Source: Betaproteobacteria bacterium (GTDB lineage: Bacteria > Pseudomonadota > Gammaproteobacteria > Burkholderiales > Usitatibacteraceae). Taken from it: a stretch of 9,709 nucleotides of DNA. The first letter of the stretch is position 1, and each line of letters starts with the position of its first letter. The position numbers and the translations under genes were made by a program. Location: the NCBI GenBank assembly GCA_025362705.1, contig JANYFH010000020.1:1-9709 (forward strand). The letters are read 5' to 3'. Below are positions 1-5,950 of the stretch, in pieces. A model generated the notes under the pieces. It worked only from the letters and a program-made list of their open reading frames with translations, searched no databases and was not told the DNA's origin.

Positions 1-197
1 GTGAAGTAATGATGCCCGAACAGACCGGCACAAAAACCGGCTGTCATGGCGATGACGTTGGCAAACACAGGAGACACCTGAAGCCAGATAAGAATCATGA
101 ATACGGCGAGATCAATCGCCGCCACGATCATCCCGACGACCAGGAAACGGCTCATCTGCGAAGGTAAGCTTTGCGGCGAATCGATGGGAGCTTTCAT
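1..197 (-). CDS. GtrA-family membrane protein, N-terminal part (runs off left edge)
   Basis: Seen: reading leftward from an ATG at 197-195, an open frame gives 65 residues and reaches the window edge without a stop. A short polar N-terminus (about 1-16) leads into a hydrophobic segment at about 17-39 (RFLVVGMIVAAIDLAVFMIL) and a second at about 43-61. The RFLxVG...D start and the small-residue-rich second helix are typical of the GtrA family, which are four-helix membrane proteins of about 120-150 residues. Known of the family: GtrA-like proteins are linked to moving or flipping lipid-linked sugars (for example undecaprenyl-phosphate-glucose) during O-antigen or other cell-surface glycan modification. 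Context: the ATG overlaps the TGA stop of the upstream membrane protein as ATGA, which suggests translational coupling and one operon. The missing C-terminal half prevents a firmer assignment, and the sugar substrate cannot be inferred. Confidence 0.75.
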   Translation of the reverse strand, partial: MKAPIDSPQSLPSQMSRFLVVGMIVAAIDLAVFMILIWLQVSPVFANVIAMTAGFCAGLFGHHYF

Positions 198-1585
198 GAT
201 GGGGCACGCTGCAATTTGGGGTGTGCCAGCATCGCCCAGGCCACAAGCAGACTGGTCGCCTCGGTCAGCGTGTAGGCGTACCTGAAATCGCAGGCAATCC
301 CCAACACGGCATAGCTTGCCAGCAGGATCAGCGAACAAGCTGCCAGTGACAAAAGCACATAGGCGCGCTGTCGCACCAGTACCACGCACACTGCGGCCAG
401 CACCAGCGCGTAAGCCCAATGCATGAGCAGTGGTGTGGTGGACAGTTCCCATCCCGCCCACATGACCAGAGCCGTTGAAGGGTTGGGGCCCATTTGCAGG
501 CCCAACAGTGCCGTCAATTCCTGCGGCGCCGCGGTGTGGTTTACCGGTCCGCCGACACCTGAATGAACCGGTATGCATACACGCATGTTGGACAGGCCGA
601 CAATGGCTTCCATGACGTGCCAGCGATGTTTAAAGTAGGCATCGGGACTCTCGAGAATACTTTCCCACCACAGGCGCACAGTAGCCGACATTGGGAGAGC
701 CCAGTAATATTCTGGCGCCTGAAGTGCATCGACCCGATTGGGTGAGTAGCGAGGAACCTGCTGGCTAACCTCATCGACAAATGGTTTTTCGGTATCCTTT
801 GCAAGCTCTCCTTGATTTGCAACGATTCCCACCAAGTCGTAGTACATCAAAATCTTCAGGCCCATGGAAGAAACCGGCATGGCATTCGGCGGTGGCTTTT
901 GTACGAAGTCTGTCAATGCAGAGTTGAAAAGCACGGGGGCGATCACCAGGATCAGCCCCGCCATAGCCGCCTTGAATCTGGGAAGTCTCATCAAGGAGAC
1001 GGCCCAGACAACCGCCACAACTGCGAAAAGAATGCCTTGCTGACGCATGCCTACGACCAACGTCAGCAGGACTATCAACAGCGTCGCTTTACCCCAGCCA
1101 ATTTGAAGTCCCGCTGACTGCCATCGCGCAAGCAACAGGAACAACAAAATGTTGAGGTGCGCGAACAACACGTCTTTCCAGACGATGCCAACGTAGGCCA
1201 GAACAACCGGATTCAATACAAAAACGGCGGCCAGTAAATAGCGCCAAAAAACCTGTCGACCACCGGATGCCAGCACCAGCCAGGTGCACCATGAAAGTAG
1301 TGCCTGCGAAATCAGCACGAAGCCCACCGACGCGTCGCCCACGCGATCCAGCGCGCCGAGCAAAATCGACATCAGCTGCGGATGAAACGAAATGGTTTGG
1401 TGACTGCGCCCCTCGTAGAGCTGAATGATCGAGTCAGTACTCAACTGCCCCGGCAGACCCAGCCACAAAGCGGCACCGGCCTGCATCAGCAGGATTGAAA
1501 TCACCCAGACCGAAACGCCACCGCCCCCCGCATTGTCCGTTTGCTTTATGTTGTTCATCAGCCCGCTCGTTGCAATCGTTAGCAT
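194..1585 (-). CDS. Polytopic membrane protein, probable GT-C-type glycosyltransferase
   Basis: Seen: 463 residues, strongly hydrophobic, with roughly ten to eleven candidate membrane helices. One is at about 25-44, six or so lie between 85 and 222, and three lie between 385 and 455. Two larger polar loops stand out: about 45-80, right after the first helix, and about 225-375. The first loop holds PGQLSTDS (D51) and FHP (67-69). A WKD motif lies at 136-138, SPDAYFKHRW at about 313-322 and DFRY at 433-436. Inference: an acidic residue in the loop after helix 1, many helices and a large external loop are the layout of GT-C glycosyltransferases that use polyprenyl-phosphate sugars. The adjoining GtrA gene supports a glycan role. 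The exact family and sugar are unknown. Start: ATG at 1585 is the longest choice, but ATG at 1558 (residue 10) has the better upstream purine stretch (GAGCGGG) and may be the real start. Confidence 0.65.
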   Translation of the reverse strand: MLTIATSGLMNNIKQTDNAGGGGVSVWVISILLMQAGAALWLGLPGQLSTDSIIQLYEGRSHQTISFHPQLMSILLGALDRVGDASVGFVLISQALLSWCTWLVLASGGRQVFWRYLLAAVFVLNPVVLAYVGIVWKDVLFAHLNILLFLLLARWQSAGLQIGWGKATLLIVLLTLVVGMRQQGILFAVVAVVWAVSLMRLPRFKAAMAGLILVIAPVLFNSALTDFVQKPPPNAMPVSSMGLKILMYYDLVGIVANQGELAKDTEKPFVDEVSQQVPRYSPNRVDALQAPEYYWALPMSATVRLWWESILESPDAYFKHRWHVMEAIVGLSNMRVCIPVHSGVGGPVNHTAAPQELTALLGLQMGPNPSTALVMWAGWELSTTPLLMHWAYALVLAAVCVVLVRQRAYVLLSLAACSLILLASYAVLGIACDFRYAYTLTEATSLLVAWAMLAHPKLQRAPS

Positions 1586-1677
1586 CCGACTGTTGCATTT
1601 TTCGGGTCGGATACCGACGCAAGGTGTTGTTGCGGGTCATGTTACATCACTAAACAAGCGACTTGATCAGAGGTTCT

Positions 1678-1869
1678 CTAGGCGTGCCCGCGCAACACGC
1701 GCGCAGGTAACATCACTATTGAACGCAGTAACGCAAACACACCTTCGACGGCGATGCCGACCAGGCGAAACGGCAGCGAGATCAGCCAGACAATCGGGTA
1801 AAGCACCAGCGCCAGCAACGCAAGCGGCCAGCAGAAAAAGAGCAGGAGTAGCCAGAGCAGGAATTTCAT
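1678..1869 (-). CDS. Small hydrophobic membrane protein (63 aa), function unknown
   Basis: Seen: the ATG at 1869-1867 is preceded by AAAGGA at a spacing of about 8 nt, and the frame ends at TAG 1680-1678. The product starts MKFLLWLLLLFFCWPLALLA and is almost entirely hydrophobic. It has two likely membrane segments (about 2-32 and 38-57), a central LPFR turn and a basic C-terminal tail (ARVLRGHA). The same frame stays open upstream to 2040, but the added 57 residues are polar, include the A/T-rich leader and lack a good ribosome site, so the short form is preferred. Context: it is followed on the same strand, 92 nt later, by the GT-C-like gene, and lies divergently from the VOC gene. Small proteins of this look recur as conserved hypotheticals in proteobacteria; no function can be assigned. 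The N-terminus could also be read as a signal peptide, but the second helix argues for an inner-membrane protein. Confidence 0.7.
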   Translation of the reverse strand: MKFLLWLLLLFFCWPLALLALVLYPIVWLISLPFRLVGIAVEGVFALLRSIVMLPARVLRGHA

Positions 1870-2020
1870 CGGTTGATCCTTTCGATGGTTGTCTATTTTG
1901 TGCGACAGCGTCCATTCAAGTTGGTAATTGAAGTTTAGCGCGCGCGTGGCCAAATGCATCCAGCTTGCGACGAAATGCAGGTAGCGTGGTATGACGCGCT
2001 GCGGGGTGTGCATTGCGAAC

Positions 2021-2030
2021 GTGTGCACAC
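2021..2030. promoter_or_regulatory. Perfect 10-bp palindrome GTGTGCACAC, possible operator
   Basis: The sequence GTGTGCACAC is identical to its reverse complement. It lies in the divergent intergenic region, 3 bp upstream of the predicted -35 box of the VOC gene. The position suits a dimeric regulator acting on that promoter, but there is only one copy and no regulator gene nearby, so this is an inference from symmetry and position. Confidence 0.3.
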
Positions 2031-2033
2031 TAG

Positions 2034-2062
2034 TCGACATTCTCGTTAACTATTAATATGAT
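2034..2062 (+). promoter_or_regulatory. Predicted sigma70-type promoter of the VOC gene
   Basis: A -35 box TCGACA (2034-2039; five of six match TTGACA) is followed after exactly 17 bp by a -10 box TATGAT (2057-2062; five of six match TATAAT). Transcription would begin near 2069, leaving a leader of about 20 nt with the ribosome site GGGAG at 2079-2083 before the ATG at 2090. The A/T-rich stretch around the -10 box stands out from its GC-rich surroundings. Confidence 0.6.
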
Positions 2063-2089
2063 CGTCCCATTACTTGACGGGAGCCGCAA

Positions 2090-2539
2090 ATGAACAACAC
2101 CCCAAAAGGCTGGCCACGCATTTCGTCCGCGCTTTATTACCGGGAAGCGAACAAGATGATCGGCTGGCTGTGTGACGCTTTCGGCTTTGAGTTGCGCCTG
2201 AAAGTGGAGGGTGACGATGGCCGCATCGAACACAGCGAACTGACTTATGGCGACGCCATGATCATGGTCGGCCAGGAACGAATTGGTGCAGCGGCGGCGC
2301 GATGGGGCGTTGAATTGAAGAGCCCGCTGTCGGTAGGAGGCGCCAATACACAAGGCATGATGGTGCACGTCGATGACGTCGATGCGCACTGCGCACAGGC
2401 GCGCGCCAAGGGTGCGAAAATTGTCGATGAGCCGTCGGTACATGATTATGGCGAAGACTATTGGGCGGATCGAAGCTACGGCGCTGTCGATCCGGAGGGA
2501 CATTTCTGGTGGTTCACACAGCGCATTCGCGGTAGTTGA
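2090..2539 (+). CDS. VOC-fold (glyoxalase/bleomycin-resistance/PhnB-like) protein
   Basis: Seen: 149 residues from ATG 2090, with GGGAG six nt upstream, ending at TGA 2537-2539. The pattern is that of two beta-alpha-beta-beta-beta units. The first half has ISSALYYREANKMIGWLCDAFGFEL then HSELTYGDAMIMVG; the second has GMMVHVDDVDAHCAQARAKGAKIVDEP then YGAVDPEGHFWWF. The closing DPEGHFWWF is the hallmark C-terminal strand of VOC proteins of the PhnB/YdeI type. Known of the superfamily: VOC proteins are usually dimers and include lyases, dioxygenases and drug-binding proteins, and many uncharacterised members; sequence alone does not give the substrate. His and Glu residues in HSEL and DPEG(H) sit where metal ligands often lie, but a complete metal site cannot be asserted. 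Context: it is the only plus-strand gene here, with its own promoter. It converges with the flavin reductase gene across 91 nt with no clear intrinsic terminator. Confidence 0.85.
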   Translation: MNNTPKGWPRISSALYYREANKMIGWLCDAFGFELRLKVEGDDGRIEHSELTYGDAMIMVGQERIGAAAARWGVELKSPLSVGGANTQGMMVHVDDVDAHCAQARAKGAKIVDEPSVHDYGEDYWADRSYGAVDPEGHFWWFTQRIRGS

Positions 2540-2630
2540 TCCTTTGCGCTACAGCGTAGATCGCCATTCGGCGCGGTGTTTGAGGACAAAACGGCCTGGA
2601 AGGCGCACCAGTGCTAGAGTTTGCAACAAG

Positions 2631-3251
2631 TTATGCGGCGTCTTCCTGCCACTTCGCGTAAGTCGTCCGCGGCAAATTGAAGCGATCCGTTGTGCGGCAA
2701 TAATACGACGGCGAACCCAGTCGGCCGATCGGCGCGAAGCCGTTGACGTGCATGCGCTCGCCCATCAGATGATCTGCGACGTGAAACATGACGACCTCGC
2801 CGATAAAAATGGTGTACGCGCCCAGTGCTTGCTGGCTGTGGAGTTTGCATTCCATGCTCACCTGCGACTGCGCGACCCGCGGCACGCCGACCTGCATTGA
2901 CGCGGCCATATTCAATCCGGCAGCCGTCAGTTCGCTTTCGTCTGGCGGGAAAGCAGCGGCAGAAATATTCATGGCGGCCAGCACATCTTCGGTCACCATG
3001 TTCACGACGAACTCACCGCCCGCACAAATATTGTTCGCCGTATCCTTCATGCTGCCATCGTCATTGCGACCGACGCTGATCAAGAGATAAAGCGGATCGC
3101 TGCCGACCGCGTTGAAAAAGCTGAATGGCGCCAGATTCACCACACCTTGCAGATTCTGCGAAGTCACCCACGCAATCGGACGCGGCACCACCAGATTGGT
3201 CAGCAGTTTGTAGTTGTCGATGGCAGCATTGGTCTTCGGGTCGATATGCAT
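2631..3251 (-). CDS. Flavin reductase-like domain protein (FMN-binding split barrel)
   Basis: Seen: 206 residues from ATG 3251-3249 to TAA 2633-2631. AGGA lies about 8 nt upstream of the ATG (CAGGAACCAACC-ATG). Near the N-terminus, NLVVPRPIAWVTSQN (about 18-32) and VVNLAPFSFFNAVGSDPL (about 37-54) are the classic FMN-binding motifs of the flavin reductase/flavoredoxin family. GGEFVVNMV and the later GEVVMFHVAD and PIGRLGSPSYY segments complete the usual fold, and the length fits. Known of the family: members bind FMN and reduce flavins with NAD(P)H, or serve as partners of monooxygenases; others are uncharacterised. Nothing nearby names a partner oxygenase. The frame remains open upstream to 3428, but that extension translates the palindromic repeat at 3289-3379 and is not believed. 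Gene order (dehydratase, YjbR, flavin reductase) allows co-transcription, but 169 nt and a strong hairpin separate this gene from YjbR. Confidence 0.88.
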   Translation of the reverse strand: MHIDPKTNAAIDNYKLLTNLVVPRPIAWVTSQNLQGVVNLAPFSFFNAVGSDPLYLLISVGRNDDGSMKDTANNICAGGEFVVNMVTEDVLAAMNISAAAFPPDESELTAAGLNMAASMQVGVPRVAQSQVSMECKLHSQQALGAYTIFIGEVVMFHVADHLMGERMHVNGFAPIGRLGSPSYYCRTTDRFNLPRTTYAKWQEDAA

Positions 3252-3288
3252 GGTTGGTTCCTGTTTTTTTCCGTAACATTTTTTGCCC

Positions 3289-3379
3289 CTGTCATTTCGA
3301 ACCTTGCTCCGTCGATTGAGAAATCTGCCTTTTTCAGTGAGAGGAAAAAGCAGATTTCTCTCTGCGTTCGAAATGACAG
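3289..3379. repeat. 91-bp nested palindrome, MITE-like/REP-like intergenic repeat
   Basis: The outer arms CTGTCATTTCGAAC (3289-3302) and GTTCGAAATGACAG (3366-3379) are exact reverse complements (14 bp). The inner arms 3318-3335 (GAGAAATCTGCCTTTTTC) and 3344-3360 (GAAAAAGCAGATTTCTC) pair over 17 bp with one bulged C and an 8-nt loop. Between outer and inner arms are 15 nt on the left and 5 nt on the right that do not pair. The element sits wholly between two genes. Short palindromes containing GTCATTTCGA and GAGAAATCT are, from general knowledge, common as dispersed elements in many bacterial genomes, which makes a mobile miniature element the likeliest reading. No flanking target duplication is evident. 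In RNA it would form a long hairpin on either strand. Confidence 0.75.
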
Positions 3380-3420
3380 TGGTATTTTTTCGTTGGCTCG
3401 TATCTTTAGACCAAACGCTA

Positions 3421-3804
3421 CTACTCAATAAAACGCGTTAGTGAACTTTCGCCCACCAACACCCGCCCCCGCGCCTGCGGCAACCCCTCCAGCGCATACC
3501 GATGCGACCACCCCACCAGCTCCCGCAAATACTCCGCTGGAAAGTTGACGACATCGACAATCGTGATCCAGTGATAACGGCCGCGATATCGTGCCGGTTT
3601 CACGCCCGGAATATCGGTGAGTTCGACGAAGCGCGATGGTGTCACTTTAATGCTGAAGCGCCAGCGCTCGGGTTCGCTGGTCTTGAAGTATGCGAAGTTT
3701 ATTTTGTCCAGCGAGTAGACGAGGATGTTGTAGGGGTCGGGCAAAAGCCGCTCGTTGGCGCCGGGCAGGTTTCGGCAGAATTTCTGCAGCTGTTTTGCGT
3801 TCAT
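3421..3804 (-). CDS. MmcQ/YjbR-family protein
   Basis: Seen: 127 residues from ATG 3804-3802 to TAG 3423-3421. The sequence opens with a short helix (MNAKQLQKFCRNLPGANERLL), then strand-rich segments YNILVYSLDKINFAYFKT and WRFSIKVTPSRFVELTDIPGV. It continues with PARYRGRYHWITIVD and a closing helix (EYLRELVGWSHRYALEGLPQ). LPGA-E near the start, the KINFAYF strand, the pAryrgryhW turn and length near 120 match the MmcQ/YjbR family, which has a CyaY-like alpha/beta fold. Family members have been described as DNA-binding-like, but no biochemical role is firmly established. The ribosome site is weak (AAGTGACC about 5-12 nt upstream). The start lies 49 nt after the stop of the dehydratase gene, so read-through from that gene is plausible. 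No promoter of its own was recognised. Confidence 0.83.
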   Translation of the reverse strand: MNAKQLQKFCRNLPGANERLLPDPYNILVYSLDKINFAYFKTSEPERWRFSIKVTPSRFVELTDIPGVKPARYRGRYHWITIVDVVNFPAEYLRELVGWSHRYALEGLPQARGRVLVGESSLTRFIE

Positions 3805-3853
3805 GGTTGGTCACTTGATCTTGCGCCATGCGCGAAACCTATACTCGATGCCA

Positions 3854-4852
3854 TCAAGGCAACAACTGTTTCGCAAACGTTTCCGCGTCTATGTTTGCTC
3901 CGCACACAACGATCCCCACGCTCTTCCCCTCAAGCCGTGAGCGCAGCGGATACATCAGTGCCGCCAGCGCCGCTGCTCCCGCTGGTTCGACCACGAGTTT
4001 CGCCGCGCGAAAGAGTAGCCGCATCGCGTCCCGAATTTGGTCGTCACTCACCAGCACGACTTCATCGACGAAGCGGCGATTGAGCGCGAACGAATAGGGT
4101 TCGCAGCGCGGCGCGCCTAGCGAGTCGGCGATGGTGCGCACGGCATCGATCGACTGAGGTGTTCCGGCCTTGAAGCTGCGGCTTAAAGTATCAGCACCTT
4201 CGGGCTCAACCACGTAGACTGCGGTCCCCGGACTCATTTGTTTTACCGCACACGCGACGCCCGCCGTCAATCCGCCTCCACCGGCAGCGACGATTACTGC
4301 ATCGAGAGAAGCACCCGCCTCGCGAATCTGATCGATGAATTCGAGTCCGACGGACGCTGTGCCAAGCGCTGTCTTCGGGCCTTCATACGGATGCACAAAC
4401 GTGCGACCTTCGGTGGCTTCGATTTCTTTTACACGTGCAAAAGCGTCGTGAACATTGTCGACCAGTTCAACGGTGGCACCAAGTTCGCGACATACCTGCA
4501 CCCGAAATGGATTGGCGTTTTTTGGCATGACGACTTTCGCGGTGGTTCCCAACCTGCGGGCACAGTAACCGAGCGAGATGGCGTGATTGCCGGCCGAAAC
4601 TCCTGTAACGCCGCGCTGAAGCGCCGCGGCATCCAGGTCAAGCATCACCGAAAGTGCGCCGCGTGGCTTGAAGCTACCGGTGCGCTGGAATAGCTCCTCC
4701 TTCAGCCACACGCGCGTCAACGCGCCGACCGCCGCCGCAAGCGCGTCATCCACCACAAGGCGGATGGGGGTGGTGATGACAAACTCGCCCAGCCGAGCGC
4801 GGTTGGCGCGGATGGCATCGATGGTGGGAGCTTCCATCCGGGGTGCATTCAC
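3854..4852 (-). CDS. PLP-dependent threonine/serine dehydratase-like enzyme (fold type II)
   Basis: Seen: 332 residues. The start is GTG at 4852-4850, chosen because AAGGAAG (4865-4859) lies 6 nt upstream; the next ATG, at residue 6, is too far from it. The PLP lysine is K62 in RTGSFKPRGA. The substrate loop SAGNHA is at 86-91, the phosphate-binding glycine loop GGGGL at 191-195 and CGANID at 317-322. These mark a beta-family PLP enzyme of the threonine dehydratase/serine racemase type, catalysing deamination of L-threonine or L-serine to a 2-oxo acid and ammonia. Length and the absence of a C-terminal ACT-like regulatory domain resemble short catabolic enzymes rather than the allosteric biosynthetic form. 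Oddities: the segment usually written as GQGT reads ALGTASVGLEF (162-172), and MPKNANPFRVQV replaces the usual MP-x-x-x-P-x-x-K stretch. The substrate could therefore differ (serine, hydroxy-aspartate or another beta-hydroxy amino acid). YjbR follows 49 nt downstream. Confidence 0.85.
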   Translation of the reverse strand: MNAPRMEAPTIDAIRANRARLGEFVITTPIRLVVDDALAAAVGALTRVWLKEELFQRTGSFKPRGALSVMLDLDAAALQRGVTGVSAGNHAISLGYCARRLGTTAKVVMPKNANPFRVQVCRELGATVELVDNVHDAFARVKEIEATEGRTFVHPYEGPKTALGTASVGLEFIDQIREAGASLDAVIVAAGGGGLTAGVACAVKQMSPGTAVYVVEPEGADTLSRSFKAGTPQSIDAVRTIADSLGAPRCEPYSFALNRRFVDEVVLVSDDQIRDAMRLLFRAAKLVVEPAGAAALAALMYPLRSRLEGKSVGIVVCGANIDAETFAKQLLP

Positions 4853-4858
4853 TGTCGA

Positions 4859-4865
4859 CTTCCTT
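4859..4865 (-). promoter_or_regulatory. Ribosome binding site that fixes the GTG start of the dehydratase
   Basis: On the minus strand AAGGAAG is followed by six nt and GTG at 4852-4850. The alternative ATG at 4837 lies 21 nt from this site, which is too far, so the GTG start is preferred. Confidence 0.65.
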
Positions 4866-4970
4866 TTTTACGGATTCGAAATTAGATCATCACCAGTATC
4901 GTACCAGCAGCTCGCGCAGACGCTACATACGAGCAATCGGCAGCGTACTTGAATTGCGACCACAAATGAA

Positions 4971-4992
4971 AAACGGCCCGACCGGGCCGTTT
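4971..4992 (-). terminator. Intrinsic terminator after the crystallin/glycine-zipper gene
   Basis: AAACGGCCC (4971-4979) and GGGCCGTTT (4984-4992) are perfect inverted repeats with a GACC loop. Read on the minus strand, the GC-rich stem ends in TTTTT (4973-4969), then CATTTG. It begins 23 nt after the stop codon of the 5016-5825 gene. The opposite direction lacks a T run (TTTCCC), so it is directional. Confidence 0.88.
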
Positions 4993-5015
4993 CCCTGAAA
5001 CAATTGCAAGCGACA

Positions 5016-5825
5016 TTATTGTCGAGGCTCACCGTTACCATTCACCAATATTGTGTTGCCGGGAGGCGCGCTCATTTGAATGCGATGCTCTGTGCCGCGA
5101 TAGTTGTAGCTCACATCCCAGTAGGCAGGTTTGCCGCTGGCAACTGTCCTGCAACGCTGTACGTCGTTACCGTAGGTCGTGGTGCCGCCGCCGCTACCTG
5201 AATTGCTACCGATCACAGCCCCGGCAATTGCACCACCGGCGGTGGCGACATCCTTGCCGCGTCCGCCGCCGACCTGGTGACCAAGAACACCGCCAAGAAT
5301 CGCGCCCAGCACCGCGCCCCCCGTGTTTGGCTCGCCGCGTCCGCCTTCAACGACTTGTTGGCGCTCAACCCAGCAGCGCTGTTCGGGCGGACCCAACACA
5401 GCATGCACCGATGTCACGCGTACTTCATAGGTGCGTTCGCTTGCACGCTGGCGATATTCGTAAGTAGGTTCAGGCAGCGGTGCTGGTGCCTCGTTCTCAT
5501 AGCGCGCTTGTTCATTCACCGGGCGCACCGAGGAAATCCGGTGATCCATTCCAAATGCACGCAGCGAGTCATAACTGCCGCGACGCAGCACCATGCATTT
5601 ACCACCGAAGCGTGAATCCGAGCAGACTTCCCAGCGCCCATGATCCACGACCACCGATGAGGCGCGATCATTGAATCCGACGCGCTCAAAATTTATCACC
5701 TCTTTGTCGGTGGTGAATGCGCGTCCGCGAAATCCTTCACCTTCATAAAAAGTAATTTGTGCGGCTGCTTGTGTGGCGAGCAGAACCGCCGTCGCACCCA
5801 GTGCGGCTTTCAGTTTCCAGTTCAT
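5016..5825 (-). CDS. Secreted beta/gamma-crystallin plus glycine-zipper protein
   Basis: Seen: 269 residues from ATG 5825-5823 to TAA 5018-5016, with GGAGG seven nt upstream. Residues 1-22 form a signal peptide (basic start, ATAVLLATQAAA, cleavage near A22/Q23). Residues 24-103 hold two Greek-key-like motifs, ITFYEGEGFRGRAF and RWEVCSDSRFGGKCMVL. Each ends in a crystallin-type Ca-binding signature: NDRASS (52-57) fits N/D-N/D-x-x-S/T-S, while DHRISS (94-99) has His at the second position. A Pro/Glu/Tyr-rich linker (about 105-135) leads to a glycine-zipper segment, GGAVLGAILGGVLGHQVGGG...GGAIAGAVIGS (169-207). The C-terminus has strand-like repeats (VQRCRTV, AYWDVSYNYRG). Known: glycine-zipper 2TM domains occur in envelope lipoproteins and outer-membrane-associated proteins. 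There is no lipobox here, so it is probably periplasmic or loosely envelope-associated. Function is unknown. A terminator follows, and the gene may be monocistronic or read from the DUF1501 gene upstream. Confidence 0.85.
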   Translation of the reverse strand: MNWKLKAALGATAVLLATQAAAQITFYEGEGFRGRAFTTDKEVINFERVGFNDRASSVVVDHGRWEVCSDSRFGGKCMVLRRGSYDSLRAFGMDHRISSVRPVNEQARYENEAPAPLPEPTYEYRQRASERTYEVRVTSVHAVLGPPEQRCWVERQQVVEGGRGEPNTGGAVLGAILGGVLGHQVGGGRGKDVATAGGAIAGAVIGSNSGSGGGTTTYGNDVQRCRTVASGKPAYWDVSYNYRGTEHRIQMSAPPGNTILVNGNGEPRQ

Positions 5826-5832
5826 CGTATTT

Positions 5833-5837
5833 CCTCC
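5833..5837 (-). promoter_or_regulatory. Strong Shine-Dalgarno site of the crystallin/glycine-zipper gene
   Basis: The minus strand reads GGAGG followed by AAATACG and ATG, a perfect core at 7-nt spacing. It is the strongest ribosome site in the window and suggests high translation of the secreted product. Confidence 0.8.
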
Positions 5838-5950
5838 AAGAAATTGTCACGCGAAAATGCGCGCAATGTTGACTACATGGCGACTAACGCACCTGATCAG
5901 TGATTCGTTGTCATCGACCGTTCACCGGTTGCAACCAGCAAACCATGTTA

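Noticed and set aside
1606..1618. Short stem GTCGG-ATA-CCGAC between the small membrane gene and the GT-C-like gene
   Set aside because: Only 5-bp arms and a 3-nt loop, with no T run on the minus strand; too weak to call a terminator.
1425..1931. 168-codon plus-strand open frame
   Set aside because: It lies antisense over the 5' part of the GT-C-like gene and all of the small membrane gene, has no ribosome site and a composition typical of antisense translation of GC-rich coding DNA.
1870..2040. 57-residue N-terminal extension of the small membrane protein frame
   Set aside because: It has no convincing ribosome site, an unrelated polar composition and covers the intergenic promoter region; the internal ATG at 1869 has AAAGGA at proper spacing.
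2030..2503. 157-codon minus-strand open frame opposite the VOC gene
   Set aside because: It is a shadow frame; the plus-strand VOC product has intact superfamily motifs, a ribosome site and a promoter.
2540..2630. Possible bidirectional terminator between the convergent VOC and flavin reductase genes
   Set aside because: Only a 4-bp stem (CTAC-AGC-GTAG) was found, with no adjoining T run; termination here, if any, is not visible from sequence.
3502..4083. 193-codon plus-strand open frame
   Set aside because: It is antisense to the YjbR and dehydratase genes, both of which have clear family motifs; its protein shows no recognisable domain.
5927..5936. Palindrome GGTTGCAACC after the DUF1501 stop
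   Set aside because: A loopless 10-bp palindrome with no following T run; not convincing as a terminator and no spacing evidence for an operator.
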